From SXZD01 sp034680345 (lineage in GTDB: Bacteria; Pseudomonadota; Gammaproteobacteria; Burkholderiales; Burkholderiaceae_B): DNA of 64,000 bases. A program made the position numbers and the translations under genes. The notes beneath the pieces are model-generated. The model was not told the origin of the DNA, did not search any database, and worked only from the letters and a program-made list of their open reading frames with translations. The DNA lies in assembly GCA_034680345.1 (NCBI GenBank), contig JAXISZ010000010.1:1-64000 (forward strand), given 5' to 3'. Positions 44,198-54,140 of this stretch are shown one piece after another (within the stretch, counting starts at the first letter, position 1; every line of letters begins with the position of its first letter).

Positions 44198-45394
44198 ATG
44201 ATTTTAGATATTCAGCAAAAACGGCAAAAAGTTTTGGTTTTGGGGGCAACAGGTTCAATTGGTCGCAGCGCTTTGGATGTTATTTCAAGAAATCCAGATC
44301 GATACGAGGTGGTTGGTTTAGTAGCGCATTCTAATATGGATGCCATGGCCGAATTGGCTGAAATTTATCAGCCTGAATTTTTGGCATTAACAAATCCGCA
44401 AGTTGCTCGTGATGCGCAAATTCGGTGGCCGCAATGGATTTGGCATCATCAACAAAGCGCGGTTCAAGCGTACTGTGGCAGTTGTAACATAGATATTGTA
44501 ATTGCAGCCATTGTAGGGGCGGCGGGTTTGCTGCCCACCATGTCTGCCGTCAATGCTGGAAAAAAAGTGTTGTTGGCTAATAAAGAGTCCTTGGTTTTAA
44601 CGGGTGCATTGATGATGAATGCGGCTAAAAAATCTGGCGCTCAAATTTTACCTGTTGATTCAGAACACAACGCAATTTTTCAGTGTTTGCCGCCGCAATT
44701 TAACCATTCTCATCATTTATTTCACACCCATTTAGGGGTTGAGAAGTTGTGGTTAACAGCTTCAGGAGGACCTTTTCGTCAATATTGCTTGCACAATTTA
44801 GAAACGGTTACCCCCGCGCAAGCCATCAACCACCCCAATTGGCAGATGGGTAAAAAAATATCTGTTGACAGTGCAACTATGGCCAACAAGGGGCTGGAAT
44901 TGATAGAAGCCCATTTTTTATTTGGCTTACCTAGTTCGCAAATTGAGGTCGTCATTCATCCTCAGTCGATTATTCATTCATTGGTGCAATACTGCGATGG
45001 AGGGTTTGTGGCACAAATGGGTTGTCCAGATATGCGAATTCCAATTGCGCATTGTTTGGCCTATCCAGAGCGTATTCAGTCGGGTGCCAAACCATTAAAT
45101 TTATTTGAATTGTCTAATTTAAGTTTTGAGCAACCGAATTTAGAAAAGTTTCCAGCATTAAAGCTCGCCCGTTTGGCGTTAGAAGCCGGTGGTGTATTGC
45201 CAGCTGTCTTTAATGCTGCCAATGAGGTGGCCGTGGATGCCTTTTTAACAGAGCGAATTGCATTTACTCAGATTGCCAATTGCATTGAGTTTGTATTAGA
45301 AAAACATGAGGCCATAGCGGCTTGTAGTATTGAAGTGGTGCTTGATGTTGATCGCCAGGCGCGACACAATGCTAAAGAGTTTTGTAAAATTTAA
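44198..45394 (+). CDS. dxr: 1-deoxy-D-xylulose-5-phosphate reductoisomerase
   Basis: Dxr catalyses the committed step of the MEP isoprenoid pathway, NADPH-dependent conversion of DXP to MEP. I chose the ATG at 44198 (398 residues), preceded by AGGGA; a TTG at 44192 would overlap the cdsA stop. Motifs are the NADPH loop VLGATGSIGRSALDVI, LANKESLVLTGALMM, and the metal and substrate residues in PVDSEHNAIFQCL. LTASGGPFR, SVDSATMANKGLELIEAHFL and VHPQSIIHSLVQY follow. Confidence 0.97.
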   Translation: MILDIQQKRQKVLVLGATGSIGRSALDVISRNPDRYEVVGLVAHSNMDAMAELAEIYQPEFLALTNPQVARDAQIRWPQWIWHHQQSAVQAYCGSCNIDIVIAAIVGAAGLLPTMSAVNAGKKVLLANKESLVLTGALMMNAAKKSGAQILPVDSEHNAIFQCLPPQFNHSHHLFHTHLGVEKLWLTASGGPFRQYCLHNLETVTPAQAINHPNWQMGKKISVDSATMANKGLELIEAHFLFGLPSSQIEVVIHPQSIIHSLVQYCDGGFVAQMGCPDMRIPIAHCLAYPERIQSGAKPLNLFELSNLSFEQPNLEKFPALKLARLALEAGGVLPAVFNAANEVAVDAFLTERIAFTQIANCIEFVLEKHEAIAACSIEVVLDVDRQARHNAKEFCKI

Positions 45395-45426
45395 AACGTT
45401 TTGCCAACCTGAAAGATCAAAACTGT

Positions 45427-46773
45427 ATGACTTTAATTGCTTTTTTAATTGCATTGGGTATTTTGGTCAGTTTACACGAACTGGGGCACTATTTAGCAGC
45501 ACGTGCCATTGGTGTGCGTGTGATTCGTTTTTCAATTGGTTTTGGGAAGCCTATTTTTCGATATCAAAAATCGCCCACTTCAACCGAATGGGTTTTGGCA
45601 TGGATTCCTTTAGGTGGTTATGTTCGTATGGTAGACCAGCGTGATCCTGAGTCTTTAACCGTTGCGCAACTAGATCCAAACTCTATTTTTAATCTTAAAC
45701 CAGTTTGGCAGCGTATGTGCGTGGTGGCGGCTGGCCCTATCATGAATTTACTCTTAGCCTGTGTTTTTTATACATATTTGCAAATGCAACCGCGCACAGA
45801 GCCTATCACATTGGTTGCTCAGCCGGTTGCTGGTTCAATTGCAGAGCTTTCTGGGTTACAGCGTGCTGATCGTATTACTGCGGTTAACGGGTCAGAGACA
45901 CAGCGATGGTCAGAAGTCAATTGGGAGTTTTTGCGCGCATTGTTGTCACGCAATTCAATTGAAGTTGAGGTGAATCGAGGTGGGGTTCAGCGAATTTTAT
46001 CAATAGATCCACAGCAGCAAAATTGGCCTAATTTTACTCCATCTGCAGCTGCTGCATTTGGAATTTTACCCTTCGAGCAGAATATTCAAATCACCAAAAT
46101 ACAAACCAATTCTGTTGCTGAAAAAGCTGGTTTTCATGAAGGCGATATTGTTTTGAGCATGGAACAAAAACCCGTTGAATCAAGTGCGCAACTGAGTCAA
46201 TGGATAAAAGACAATCCAGGTAGAGAATTGATTTTTTCTATTTTGCGTGACAATCAACATTTGCAAATGATTGCTAGCCCTGAGCCTGTCAGCCAATCAT
46301 ATGGCTCAGAAACCCTTGTGATAGGTCGTTTAGGTGTTGGTTTAGCAGGGGAATATCAAACTGCAGTGTTTGAAAGTTCATTTTTCCAAGCGGTTTTTGG
46401 TGGGGTTAAACGCACTTTTGACATGAGCATTTTTTCGCTGTCTGCTTTTTGGCAAATGATTACAGGTCATTTGCCTTGGCAAATGCTTGGTGGCCCAATT
46501 TCAATTGCTGACGCAGCTGGGGAATCTGCAAAATTGGGGTTTTCTGCTTACATCGGTTTTTTAGCCATGCTCTCCGTGAGTTTGGGTGTGCTTAATCTTT
46601 TGCCTATTCCTGTGTTAGATGGTGGGCATTTGTTGTATTATTTGGTCGAAGTTATTCGGGGTAAGCCTTTAAGTGAACGTTTTCAATTAAAAGCGCAGCA
46701 AGTGGGGTTTGTGTTTTTGGGGTTTTTAACCTTTTTTGCTTTGTTAAACGACCTCACGCGCTTCTTTTTTTAG
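45427..46773 (+). CDS. rseP: RIP metalloprotease RseP
   Basis: RseP is an inner-membrane site-2 protease that cleaves anti-sigma factor and remnant signal peptides. The 448 residues show the zinc motif HELGH at residues 17-21 in the first membrane helix and two periplasmic PDZ domains (PVAGSIAELSGLQRADRITA and TNSVAEKAGFHEGDIVLSME). The second active-site helix contains NLLPIPVLDGGHLLYYLVE. It sits in the usual order between dxr and bamA. Confidence 0.97.
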   Translation: MTLIAFLIALGILVSLHELGHYLAARAIGVRVIRFSIGFGKPIFRYQKSPTSTEWVLAWIPLGGYVRMVDQRDPESLTVAQLDPNSIFNLKPVWQRMCVVAAGPIMNLLLACVFYTYLQMQPRTEPITLVAQPVAGSIAELSGLQRADRITAVNGSETQRWSEVNWEFLRALLSRNSIEVEVNRGGVQRILSIDPQQQNWPNFTPSAAAAFGILPFEQNIQITKIQTNSVAEKAGFHEGDIVLSMEQKPVESSAQLSQWIKDNPGRELIFSILRDNQHLQMIASPEPVSQSYGSETLVIGRLGVGLAGEYQTAVFESSFFQAVFGGVKRTFDMSIFSLSAFWQMITGHLPWQMLGGPISIADAAGESAKLGFSAYIGFLAMLSVSLGVLNLLPIPVLDGGHLLYYLVEVIRGKPLSERFQLKAQQVGFVFLGFLTFFALLNDLTRFFF

Positions 46774-46830
46774 TCAATCTCGTGCTATTACCAAATTATT
46801 CATAACGCATCGTTTCAGAAAAAAAATGAC

Positions 46831-49143
46831 ATGTTTAAAGTTTCGCATAAATCTTTAGTGGCTAGGTTTGTACGTTCCAGCGCTTTTGCAACTTGTTTGG
46901 CTGGATTACCGATTTCTTCTTATGCTCAGCTAGAGCCTTTTGTGGTTAAAGATATTCGGGTTGAGGGGTTGCAACGCACTGAAGCCGGAACAATATTTAG
47001 TTATTTACCGGTTAAAGTTGGCGACACATTTACAGATCGTTCAGCAACAGAGGCGATTAAAGCTTTATTTGCCACTGGTTTTTTTAAAGATGTGCGCATT
47101 GAAACAGATCAAGATATCTTGGTGGTTATTGTTGAGGAACGCCCTGCAATTGGCTCGCTTGAAATTGAGGGCGCCAAAGAATTTGACAAAGACACCCTCA
47201 AAAAAGCGTTAAAAGAAATAGGGTTATCAGAGTCAAAAATATTTGACCGTGCGCTGTTGGATCGCGCTGAACAAGAGCTTAAACGCCAGTACTTGTCCCG
47301 AGGTAAATACTCTGCGCAAGTTAAAACAGAGATTAAACCTACAGAGCGTAATCGGGTAACGGTTTCTTTTATTATTAATGAAGGTGAAACAGCAACGATT
47401 AAGTCAATTCAAATTTTTGGGAATCATGCATTTAAAGAACAAGATTTGTTGTCACAATTTGAACTCAACACAGGTGGTTTTTTTAGTTTTATTACAAAAA
47501 GTAATCAATATTCGCGTCAAAAATTGTCTGGTGATTTAGAAAAGTTGCGTTCTCATTATCTTAATAATGGTTACTTAGAGTTTAATATTGAGTCAACCCA
47601 GGTTCAGATTTCGCCCAATAAACAAGACATGTTTATTACCATCAATATTAACGAAGGTGAAAAATATAGGGTGGGTCAGGTTGCCATCACGGGAGATTTA
47701 TTGGGCAGAGAACCAGAGTTCAAAAAGTTAATACTCTTGAAGGAAGGTGATATTTTTAATGGCCAATTGTTATCAGACACTCAAAAAGCAATTACCGATC
47801 ACATGGGTGCCTTTGGTTATGCATTTGCCAACGTAAACGTCACCCCCGATATTAATCGAGAAAAGCGGCTTGTTGATTTTAACCTGTACGTGGATCCGGG
47901 TAGACGTGTCTATGTGCGCCGTGTCAACATTGCTGGTAACACCCGCACCAAAGATGAGGTAATTCGTCGAGAAATGCGCCAGTTTGAGTCGTCTTGGTAC
48001 GATGCTGAAAAAATTCGTTTATCCAAAGACCGTTTAAACCGACTAGGTTATTTTAAAGACGTAAATCTGGAAACTCCGCCAGTTGAAGGTTCGCCAGACC
48101 AAGTGGATGTGAATGTGGGTGTTACAGAAAAACCTACAGGAAATTTGTTGTTGGGAGCCGGTTTTTCCAGTGCAGATAAAGTGATTTTATCTGCAGCGCT
48201 ACAGCAGCAAAATTTGTTTGGTACAGGAAAAACGGTTGGTATTGAATTAAATACCAGTCGGTTAAATAAGACGGTTGCCATTTCTCAAACTGATCCCTAT
48301 TTTACAGTTGACGGTGTATCTCGCAGTTATGATCTATTTCAACGCACCAGCAACCCATCGGTCATTGGTTTAGGTGATTACCGTTTAACCACCACAGGTG
48401 CAGGGGTACGTTTTGGTTTTCCGGTTTCTGAGTTTGAGCGTATATCGGTAGGTGCTTCATATGAGGCCACTGATTTAAGTGTGGGCGTTAATTCACCAAC
48501 ACGCTTTAAAACCTTTGTACGCGATTTTGGTGCAGAATCTAACGCAATTTTGTTAAGTTTGGGCTATTCTAAAGATACGCGTGACAGTGCTTTAGTGCCT
48601 ACGCGTGGTTTTAATCGAAGAATTACCACGGAGTTTGCTACGCCGTTGGGAGAGCAAGAGTTTATACGTAGTACTTTCCAAGAAACTCATTATTTCCCAA
48701 TTGCAAAGTCTTACGCGCTGGGTTTGAATGGTGAGATTTCAATGGGCGCTGGTTATGGCAATACGCCATACCCAGTTTTTCGCAATGTTTTTGTGGGTGG
48801 TATTGGTAGTTTGCGTGGCTTTCAAACGGCCAGTATTGGGCCCAGAGACGAAAATGGTATTCCAATTGGTGGCTCTAAGCGTTTGATAGGTAATGCAGAA
48901 TTTTTCTTTCCTATACCAGGAAATATTGACAAAACATTTCGTATGTTTTCATTTATTGACGTAGGTAATGTTTTTACCTCTGATCAGCAAATATCACTTT
49001 CTGGTTTGCGCGCCTCATACGGTTTGGGTTTATCATGGATTTCGCCTATTGGCCCATTAAAGTTTAGCTTTGGTCGCCCTATATCTCGCAAACCTGAGGA
49101 TCGGACACAAACCGTTCAATTTACTGTGGGCACTGGGTTTTAA
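46831..49143 (+). CDS. bamA: Outer-membrane protein assembly factor BamA
   Basis: BamA folds and inserts outer-membrane beta-barrel proteins. The 770-residue precursor begins with a signal peptide (FVRSSAFATCLAGLPISSYA, cleavage after YA-QLEP). Five POTRA domains cover about residues 35-420, beginning with FVVKDIRVEGLQRTEAGTIF. The C-terminal 16-strand barrel has the loop-6 motif GSLRGFQ (LRGF in place of VRGF) and ends with the terminal Phe of TVGTGF. It follows rseP by 57 bases and precedes skp. Confidence 0.97.
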   Translation: MFKVSHKSLVARFVRSSAFATCLAGLPISSYAQLEPFVVKDIRVEGLQRTEAGTIFSYLPVKVGDTFTDRSATEAIKALFATGFFKDVRIETDQDILVVIVEERPAIGSLEIEGAKEFDKDTLKKALKEIGLSESKIFDRALLDRAEQELKRQYLSRGKYSAQVKTEIKPTERNRVTVSFIINEGETATIKSIQIFGNHAFKEQDLLSQFELNTGGFFSFITKSNQYSRQKLSGDLEKLRSHYLNNGYLEFNIESTQVQISPNKQDMFITININEGEKYRVGQVAITGDLLGREPEFKKLILLKEGDIFNGQLLSDTQKAITDHMGAFGYAFANVNVTPDINREKRLVDFNLYVDPGRRVYVRRVNIAGNTRTKDEVIRREMRQFESSWYDAEKIRLSKDRLNRLGYFKDVNLETPPVEGSPDQVDVNVGVTEKPTGNLLLGAGFSSADKVILSAALQQQNLFGTGKTVGIELNTSRLNKTVAISQTDPYFTVDGVSRSYDLFQRTSNPSVIGLGDYRLTTTGAGVRFGFPVSEFERISVGASYEATDLSVGVNSPTRFKTFVRDFGAESNAILLSLGYSKDTRDSALVPTRGFNRRITTEFATPLGEQEFIRSTFQETHYFPIAKSYALGLNGEISMGAGYGNTPYPVFRNVFVGGIGSLRGFQTASIGPRDENGIPIGGSKRLIGNAEFFFPIPGNIDKTFRMFSFIDVGNVFTSDQQISLSGLRASYGLGLSWISPIGPLKFSFGRPISRKPEDRTQTVQFTVGTGF

Positions 49144-49245
49144 GATTGTTTTTAATTTGAAAATTTTTAATTCGTAATCTGCAGCATTTTTTGTTTTATG
49201 CCAGAATAATAATCAATTCAATTATTGGTTTAAATTTGTTTAGAA

Positions 49246-49776
49246 ATGAAACATATGTTTAAAAAAGTTTTTTTGAATTTATTCTTGACTTGCTTTTGTT
49301 TATACGCTTTTTCAGCCCAAGCCGCTGATGATGGGGCTAAAGTGGGCTGGGTTAATGTTGATAGAATTTTAAAAGATTCTTCTCCAGCCAAAGCAGCGCT
49401 CAGTAAAATTGAACAAGAATTTGGCAAGCGTACCAAAGATATTCAGGAACAGGCCAATAAATTGAAAGGGTTGACAGATAAGTTTGAGCGCGATGTGGCG
49501 GTGATGCCAGAGTCTGAACGTTCTAGAAAACAGCGTGAATTATCGGAAATGGATAAAGACCTACAGCGTCGTCAGCGTGAGTTTCGTGAAGACTTAAGCC
49601 AACGTCAGTTTGAAGAGCGTTCGGTTATTCTTGAGCGTGCAGAACGGGTGATTAAGCAAATTGCAGAAACTGAAAAGTACGACATTATTTTGCAAGAGCC
49701 TCCTGTTTTTGTTTCCACTAAGGTTGATATTACAGACAAAGTCATTAAAGTCTTAAACTCAGGCACGGGTAAATAA
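49246..49776 (+). CDS. skp: Periplasmic chaperone Skp / OmpH family
   Basis: Skp escorts unfolded outer-membrane proteins through the periplasm. The 176-residue precursor has a signal peptide (FKKVFLNLFLTCFCLYAFSA, cleavage after AQA-AD). The start of the mature trimer-forming strand is VGWVNVDRILKDSSPAKAAL, followed by long Gln/Arg/Glu-rich helices (about 55-135) that form the tentacles. The context between bamA and lpxD is typical. Confidence 0.93.
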   Translation: MKHMFKKVFLNLFLTCFCLYAFSAQAADDGAKVGWVNVDRILKDSSPAKAALSKIEQEFGKRTKDIQEQANKLKGLTDKFERDVAVMPESERSRKQRELSEMDKDLQRRQREFREDLSQRQFEERSVILERAERVIKQIAETEKYDIILQEPPVFVSTKVDITDKVIKVLNSGTGK

Positions 49777-49812
49777 ATAACCTTAGATAATAACTTTATA
49801 TTAAGGCGGCAT

Positions 49813-50940
49813 GTGAAATTTAAGCCTTACTTATTAAATGAGTTGGTTGGTCTGTTTGGTGGCTATTTATGTAATCTTAGAAGTAGCCTGAGTCAGCCAA
49901 GCTTGTATTCATCACCGTCTGGCGATTTTTTTGTAAATCGTTTTGCCACTTTGCAAAATGCTAAGGCTGGTGAAATTTCATTTTTAACCAATGCTAAGTA
50001 TCAGTCTCAGGTTTTGCATACACATGCCAGTGTGGTGCTCATTTCACCCCAAATGTATGAAGCTTTGCGGGTCAGTGGTAAACAATTGGTCTCAAATACA
50101 CAACTCATTTTTTGGTTGGTAGACAACCCTTATTTGTATTACGCTCGCATTCAGCAATGGTGGTTGGATATTTCAAATAGTAAAATCATCTCCTTGGTAC
50201 ACAGTACGGCAGTCATTGACGAATCTGCTGATGTTGATGCAAGTGCTAGCATTGGTGCCAATGTCGTTGTTGGAGCTGGTGCAAAAGTGGGGGCAAATAC
50301 TCAGATTGGTGCTGGTGTGGTTTTGGGTGCTCATGTTGCAGTTGGGTCTAATTGTTTATTGCATGCCAATGTAACTGTGTACGATGCTTGTGTCATTGGT
50401 GATCGCGTTACAATTCACAGCGGCGCAGTCATTGGTGCTGATGGTTTTGGTTATGCACAAGACAAGGGGCAGTGGGTCAAAATTCCTCAGGTTGGGCGGG
50501 TTATCATCGCTGATAATGTAGAAATAGGCGCAAACACCTGTATAGATAGAGGGGCTTTAGACGATACCTTCATTGGTCAGGGGTGCAAGTTAGATAATTT
50601 AATACAAATTGCACACAATGCTGAAGTGGGCGAATACAGTGCAATTGCTGGTTGTACAGGAGTGGCTGGGTCGGCTCGCATTGGGGCTCGTTGCGCCATT
50701 GGTGGTGGCGCCAACATCCTAGGGCATTTATCTATTGCTGAGGGTACTACCATTTCGCCATGTACAACCGTTATTAGCAGTATTCAAACCCCTGGTGTTT
50801 ACAGTGGTATATTTCCCATGGATACACATGAAAACTGGGAAAAAAATACAGCGGTATTACACAAAGCTACACTTTTACGCAGTCGTCTGCGTAAAATTGA
50901 ACAATTTATAAAACAGCATTTTCCTTCTTTAGATCGTTAA
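49813..50940 (+). CDS. lpxD: UDP-3-O-(3-hydroxyacyl)glucosamine N-acyltransferase
   Basis: LpxD adds the second acyl chain in lipid A synthesis using acyl-ACP. It has 375 residues from a GTG start, slightly longer than average. The N-terminal uridine-binding domain contains AKAGEISFLTNAKYQ. It is followed by left-handed beta-helix hexapeptide repeats (SIGANVVVGAGAKVGANTQI) and the catalytic-histidine region LDNLIQIAHNAEVGEYSAIA. A C-terminal helix contacts ACP. It is two bases upstream of fabZ. Confidence 0.97.
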   Translation: MKFKPYLLNELVGLFGGYLCNLRSSLSQPSLYSSPSGDFFVNRFATLQNAKAGEISFLTNAKYQSQVLHTHASVVLISPQMYEALRVSGKQLVSNTQLIFWLVDNPYLYYARIQQWWLDISNSKIISLVHSTAVIDESADVDASASIGANVVVGAGAKVGANTQIGAGVVLGAHVAVGSNCLLHANVTVYDACVIGDRVTIHSGAVIGADGFGYAQDKGQWVKIPQVGRVIIADNVEIGANTCIDRGALDDTFIGQGCKLDNLIQIAHNAEVGEYSAIAGCTGVAGSARIGARCAIGGGANILGHLSIAEGTTISPCTTVISSIQTPGVYSGIFPMDTHENWEKNTAVLHKATLLRSRLRKIEQFIKQHFPSLDR

Positions 50941-50942
50941 TT

Positions 50943-51389
50943 ATGAGTTCCGTTTTAGATATTCGCGGTGTTCTTGAATATTTGCCGCACCGTTTCCCTT
51001 TTGTTTTAGTTGATCGCGTATTAGAAGTAGAGCCTGGAAAGCGTATTGTTGCGCAGAAAAACGTTACTTTTAATGAGCCCTTTTTTCCTGGTCATTTTCC
51101 AAATTATCCGGTGATGCCAGGTGTATTGATTATTGAGGCGCTTGCACAAACTGCAGCCATCTTGGCTTTTCAAACACAGGGTACAAAGGCTGATAATAAA
51201 TCTGTATATTTCTTTGCTGGTATTGATAACGCTCGATTTAAGCGTCCGGTTACTCCCGGAGACGTTTTGCAGCTTGAAGTTAGCATAACACGAACAGCGC
51301 GTGGAGTTTGGAAGTTTGCTGGAGCAGCCAAGGTGGATGGGCAATTGGCGGCTGAAGCTGAAATTATGTGCACTTTGCGTAATATTTAA
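50943..51389 (+). CDS. fabZ: 3-hydroxyacyl-ACP dehydratase FabZ
   Basis: FabZ dehydrates 3-hydroxyacyl-ACP in fatty acid elongation and competes with lipid A enzymes for substrate. At 148 residues it has the hot-dog fold. The catalytic pair is visible as His51 in FFPGHFPNYPVMPGVL and Glu65 in IIEALAQTAAIL. The N-terminal YLPHRFPFVLVDRVLE is also characteristic. It lies between lpxD and lpxA, an arrangement conserved across Gram-negative bacteria. Confidence 0.97.
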   Translation: MSSVLDIRGVLEYLPHRFPFVLVDRVLEVEPGKRIVAQKNVTFNEPFFPGHFPNYPVMPGVLIIEALAQTAAILAFQTQGTKADNKSVYFFAGIDNARFKRPVTPGDVLQLEVSITRTARGVWKFAGAAKVDGQLAAEAEIMCTLRNI

Positions 51390-51468
51390 TATTTATATTT
51401 GATATTAATGTGTTTGGCAATATCGGCGAAATGTAGTCGGTTTAAAGAAAACAAGGCAGGAGAACCCC

Positions 51469-52254
51469 ATGGGGATACATGCTACCGCTATAGTTGACCC
51501 CAAAGCTGAGTTAGACACCTCGGTGGATGTAGGTCCTTATGTAGTTATTGGTGCTGGCGTAAAAATTGCTGCAGGCACTTCGATTGGCCCTCATTGTACA
51601 GTTAGCGGACTGACTGAAATTGGTTCTAATAACCGCTTTTACCAAGGGGTTGCGATTGGGGGGGCGCCTCAAGATAAAAAATACGCTGGCGAACCCACTC
51701 GACTGCTCATCGGTAACCGCAATACTGTGCGTGAATTTTGTACCTTAAATACTGGTACAGCAAATGACCAAGGTGTAACGCAAATTGGTGACGATAACTG
51801 GATTATGGCCTATGTGCACATAGCTCACGATGTTCAGTTAGGTAATCAGATTATTTTAGCTAATTCGGTGCAGATTGCGGGCCATGTGCACATTGGCGAC
51901 TGGGCTATTATTGGTGGTTTAAGCGGTATTCATCAATTTGTAAAAGTAGGTGCGCATGCCATGTTAGGTATGAATTCTTCTTTGTCGCAAGATTTACCGC
52001 CTTTTGTGTTGGCTGCTGGTAACCCTTGTAGTGTTCACGGGGTAAACATAGAGGGTTTAAGGCGTCGTGGTTTTTCTAAAGAAGCCATTCAAACCATTCG
52101 ACGGGGGTTTAAAATTCTTTACAGACAGGGCCATGGCTTGGAGCAAGCAAAGGAATTATTGGCGATGTTTAAAGCTCAGACTCAGGAAGGCGCAGAGTAT
52201 TTAGGCGCTTATTTGGCGTTTTTATCGGCAGCTAGTCGCGGAATTTTGCGTTAA
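51469..52254 (+). CDS. lpxA: UDP-N-acetylglucosamine acyltransferase
   Basis: LpxA performs the first step of lipid A synthesis. The 261-residue protein is a left-handed beta-helix (VDPKAELDTSVDVGPYVVIG), with the conserved GGAPQDKKYAGE loop, the catalytic-histidine motif VHIAHDVQLG, and GGLSGIHQFVKVG. Helices at the C-terminus bind ACP. AGGAG precedes the ATG. Seven Gs at 51658-51664 encode the GGAP turn. Confidence 0.97.
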   Translation: MGIHATAIVDPKAELDTSVDVGPYVVIGAGVKIAAGTSIGPHCTVSGLTEIGSNNRFYQGVAIGGAPQDKKYAGEPTRLLIGNRNTVREFCTLNTGTANDQGVTQIGDDNWIMAYVHIAHDVQLGNQIILANSVQIAGHVHIGDWAIIGGLSGIHQFVKVGAHAMLGMNSSLSQDLPPFVLAAGNPCSVHGVNIEGLRRRGFSKEAIQTIRRGFKILYRQGHGLEQAKELLAMFKAQTQEGAEYLGAYLAFLSAASRGILR

Positions 52255-52374
52255 AGGCCTGTGCTTCTATATTTAGTACTTTTATATTCAGTGCTTGTGG
52301 GCATGTCACGGTTTTTGCAGTCACGTGTATAACTTGCTTTTCTTTTTAATATTATTCTTATGTTTGTTTAAAGC

Positions 52375-53541
52375 ATGATGCAAAATTTGCCATGTAAAAA
52401 CCTTGCTATTGTTGCGGGTGAACCGTCTAGCGACTGGATTGGTTCATTAATTTACCAGGGCATATTAAAACATTTGGGGCGGGATTGTCAGTTTCAGGCT
52501 GAAGGCATTGCGGGGGAGCGTCTTGTACAGTCCGGTGTTCATGCGCTGTATGCAAGCGACTCTTTGGCTGTACGTGGATATGTTGAGGTGTTGCGCGCTT
52601 ATCCTAAGTTGCTCAAAATTCAGCAGTCTTTGCAAACACGCTGGCAACATCAACGGCCTGCCATGATGATTGGTGTTGATGCGCCAGACTTTAATTTGGG
52701 TTTGGAAGCGCCGTTGCGTCGTGCCGGGGTGCCAACGGTGCATGCGGTTTGTCCCTCTATTTGGGCATGGCGGGCTGAACGGATTGCATACATAAAAAAG
52801 GCCTGCGACCATGTTTTGTGTATTTTTCCGTTTGAGCCAGAGATTTTGTGTCGTGCGGATATCTCTGCCACTTATATTGGTCATCCTTTTGCGCAAATTA
52901 TACCGTTGGATATTCAAACACAAACTTATCGCGCACAATTGAATTTGCCAGCAGATTCACGCATTGTTGCTGTTTTGCCAGGTAGTCGCATGGCTGAAGT
53001 GCGTTATCTAGGTCCAACCTTCATTGAATTGGTTCAAAAATTGTTTATTCGTCATCCACAATGGCATTTTGTTACGCCTTTGGTTTCAGGTGCGGTAGGG
53101 CAAGTATTTCAGCGTCAAATTCCTGAATATTTAAAAGAGCGTTGGCACGTATTTACAGGGCAGTCTCATGCGGTACTTGGTGCAAGTGACTTGGTAGTGC
53201 TTGCCAGTGGAACAGCTACTTTAGAGGCTATGTTGTTTAAAAAACCAATGGTCATTGCTTATAAAATGCCTTACTTAACTTGGTGGTTAAGTAAAAACAA
53301 AGCCTATTTACCTTATATTGGTTTGCCCAATATTCTTTCTGGTCGATTTGTGGTGCCTGAATATTTACAAAATGAAGCAGAACCTCTTGCTTTATGTAAA
53401 ACCGTTGAGCGTTTGATGGACAATGAATTAGAAAAGCACATGTTGTACGAGCGTTTTTCAGCTTTGCACCATACTTTATTGCGAGACAGTGGCGCCTTGG
53501 CTGCAAAAGCGTTGGCCCCTTTGTTAAATATGGATATGTAA
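52375..53541 (+). CDS. lpxB: Lipid-A-disaccharide synthase
   Basis: LpxB is a GT-B glycosyltransferase (family GT19) that joins UDP-2,3-diacylglucosamine and lipid X at the membrane. The 388 residues include AIVAGEPSSDWIGSLIYQGI near the N-terminus, DAPDFNLGLEAPLRRAGVPT, and the conserved CPSIWAWRAERIAYIKKACD. The C-terminal domain has VAVLPGSRMAEVRYLGPTFI and the donor site LASGTATLEAMLFKKPMVIAY. It follows lpxA by 120 bases and precedes rnhB by two. Confidence 0.97.
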   Translation: MMQNLPCKNLAIVAGEPSSDWIGSLIYQGILKHLGRDCQFQAEGIAGERLVQSGVHALYASDSLAVRGYVEVLRAYPKLLKIQQSLQTRWQHQRPAMMIGVDAPDFNLGLEAPLRRAGVPTVHAVCPSIWAWRAERIAYIKKACDHVLCIFPFEPEILCRADISATYIGHPFAQIIPLDIQTQTYRAQLNLPADSRIVAVLPGSRMAEVRYLGPTFIELVQKLFIRHPQWHFVTPLVSGAVGQVFQRQIPEYLKERWHVFTGQSHAVLGASDLVVLASGTATLEAMLFKKPMVIAYKMPYLTWWLSKNKAYLPYIGLPNILSGRFVVPEYLQNEAEPLALCKTVERLMDNELEKHMLYERFSALHHTLLRDSGALAAKALAPLLNMDM

Positions 53542-53543
53542 AT

Positions 53544-54137
53544 ATGGTTTGGATTGTGGGTGTGGATGAAGCAGGTCGCGGGACATTGGCAGGCCCAGTG
53601 ACGGCAGCGGCAGTGGTTTTAAATCAACTCGACCCCATTTTAGGGTTACGCGATTCAAAAAAGTTAAGTGCTTTACAACGTCAAAAACTGCGCTTACAGA
53701 TTGAACAACAGGCATTGGCGTGGCATGTTGCTTCCTGCAGTCCTGAAGAAATAGATCAGCTTAATATTTTGAATGCCACTTTGGTTGCCATGAAAACAGC
53801 AGTCGATGGATTGCTGTTTTCTATGGGGTGGGGCGTTGATCAGGTTAAAGTTTTGGTTGACGGTAATCGCTTGCCGAATTGGCCGTATGATTCTGAGGCC
53901 ATAGTTAAGGGTGATGCCAAAGTGGCAGCAATTTCTGCTGCTTCAATTTTGGCTAAAACACACCGTGATACATTTATGCTTAGCTTACATGAGCAGTACC
54001 CTTGTTACGGTTTTCATGAGCATATGGGATATCCAACGCCTTTGCATTTGTTTCGATTACAGCAATTTGGGGTAAGTCCTGTGCATCGTCGCAGCTTTTC
54101 TCCTGTGCGACGTTTAATACAGCAAGAGGCTTTTTAA
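53544..54137 (+). CDS. rnhB: Ribonuclease HII
   Basis: RNase HII removes ribonucleotides from RNA-DNA hybrids and single ribonucleotides from DNA. It has 197 residues. The catalytic DEAGRG motif VDEAGRGTLAGPVTAAAVVL contains Asp8 and Glu9. Further conserved blocks are LRDSKKLSALQRQKL, VKVLVDGNRLPNWPY with a third acid, and KVAAISAASILAKTHRDTFM with a fourth. It begins two bases after lpxB and ends three bases before the SpoU gene. Confidence 0.97.
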   Translation: MVWIVGVDEAGRGTLAGPVTAAAVVLNQLDPILGLRDSKKLSALQRQKLRLQIEQQALAWHVASCSPEEIDQLNILNATLVAMKTAVDGLLFSMGWGVDQVKVLVDGNRLPNWPYDSEAIVKGDAKVAAISAASILAKTHRDTFMLSLHEQYPCYGFHEHMGYPTPLHLFRLQQFGVSPVHRRSFSPVRRLIQQEAF

Positions 54138-54140
54138 ATT

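Noticed and set aside
51658..51664. G7 tract in lpxA as a contingency locus
   Set aside because: It encodes the conserved Gly-Gly-Ala-Pro turn and is shorter than the zapE tract; codon constraint explains most of it.
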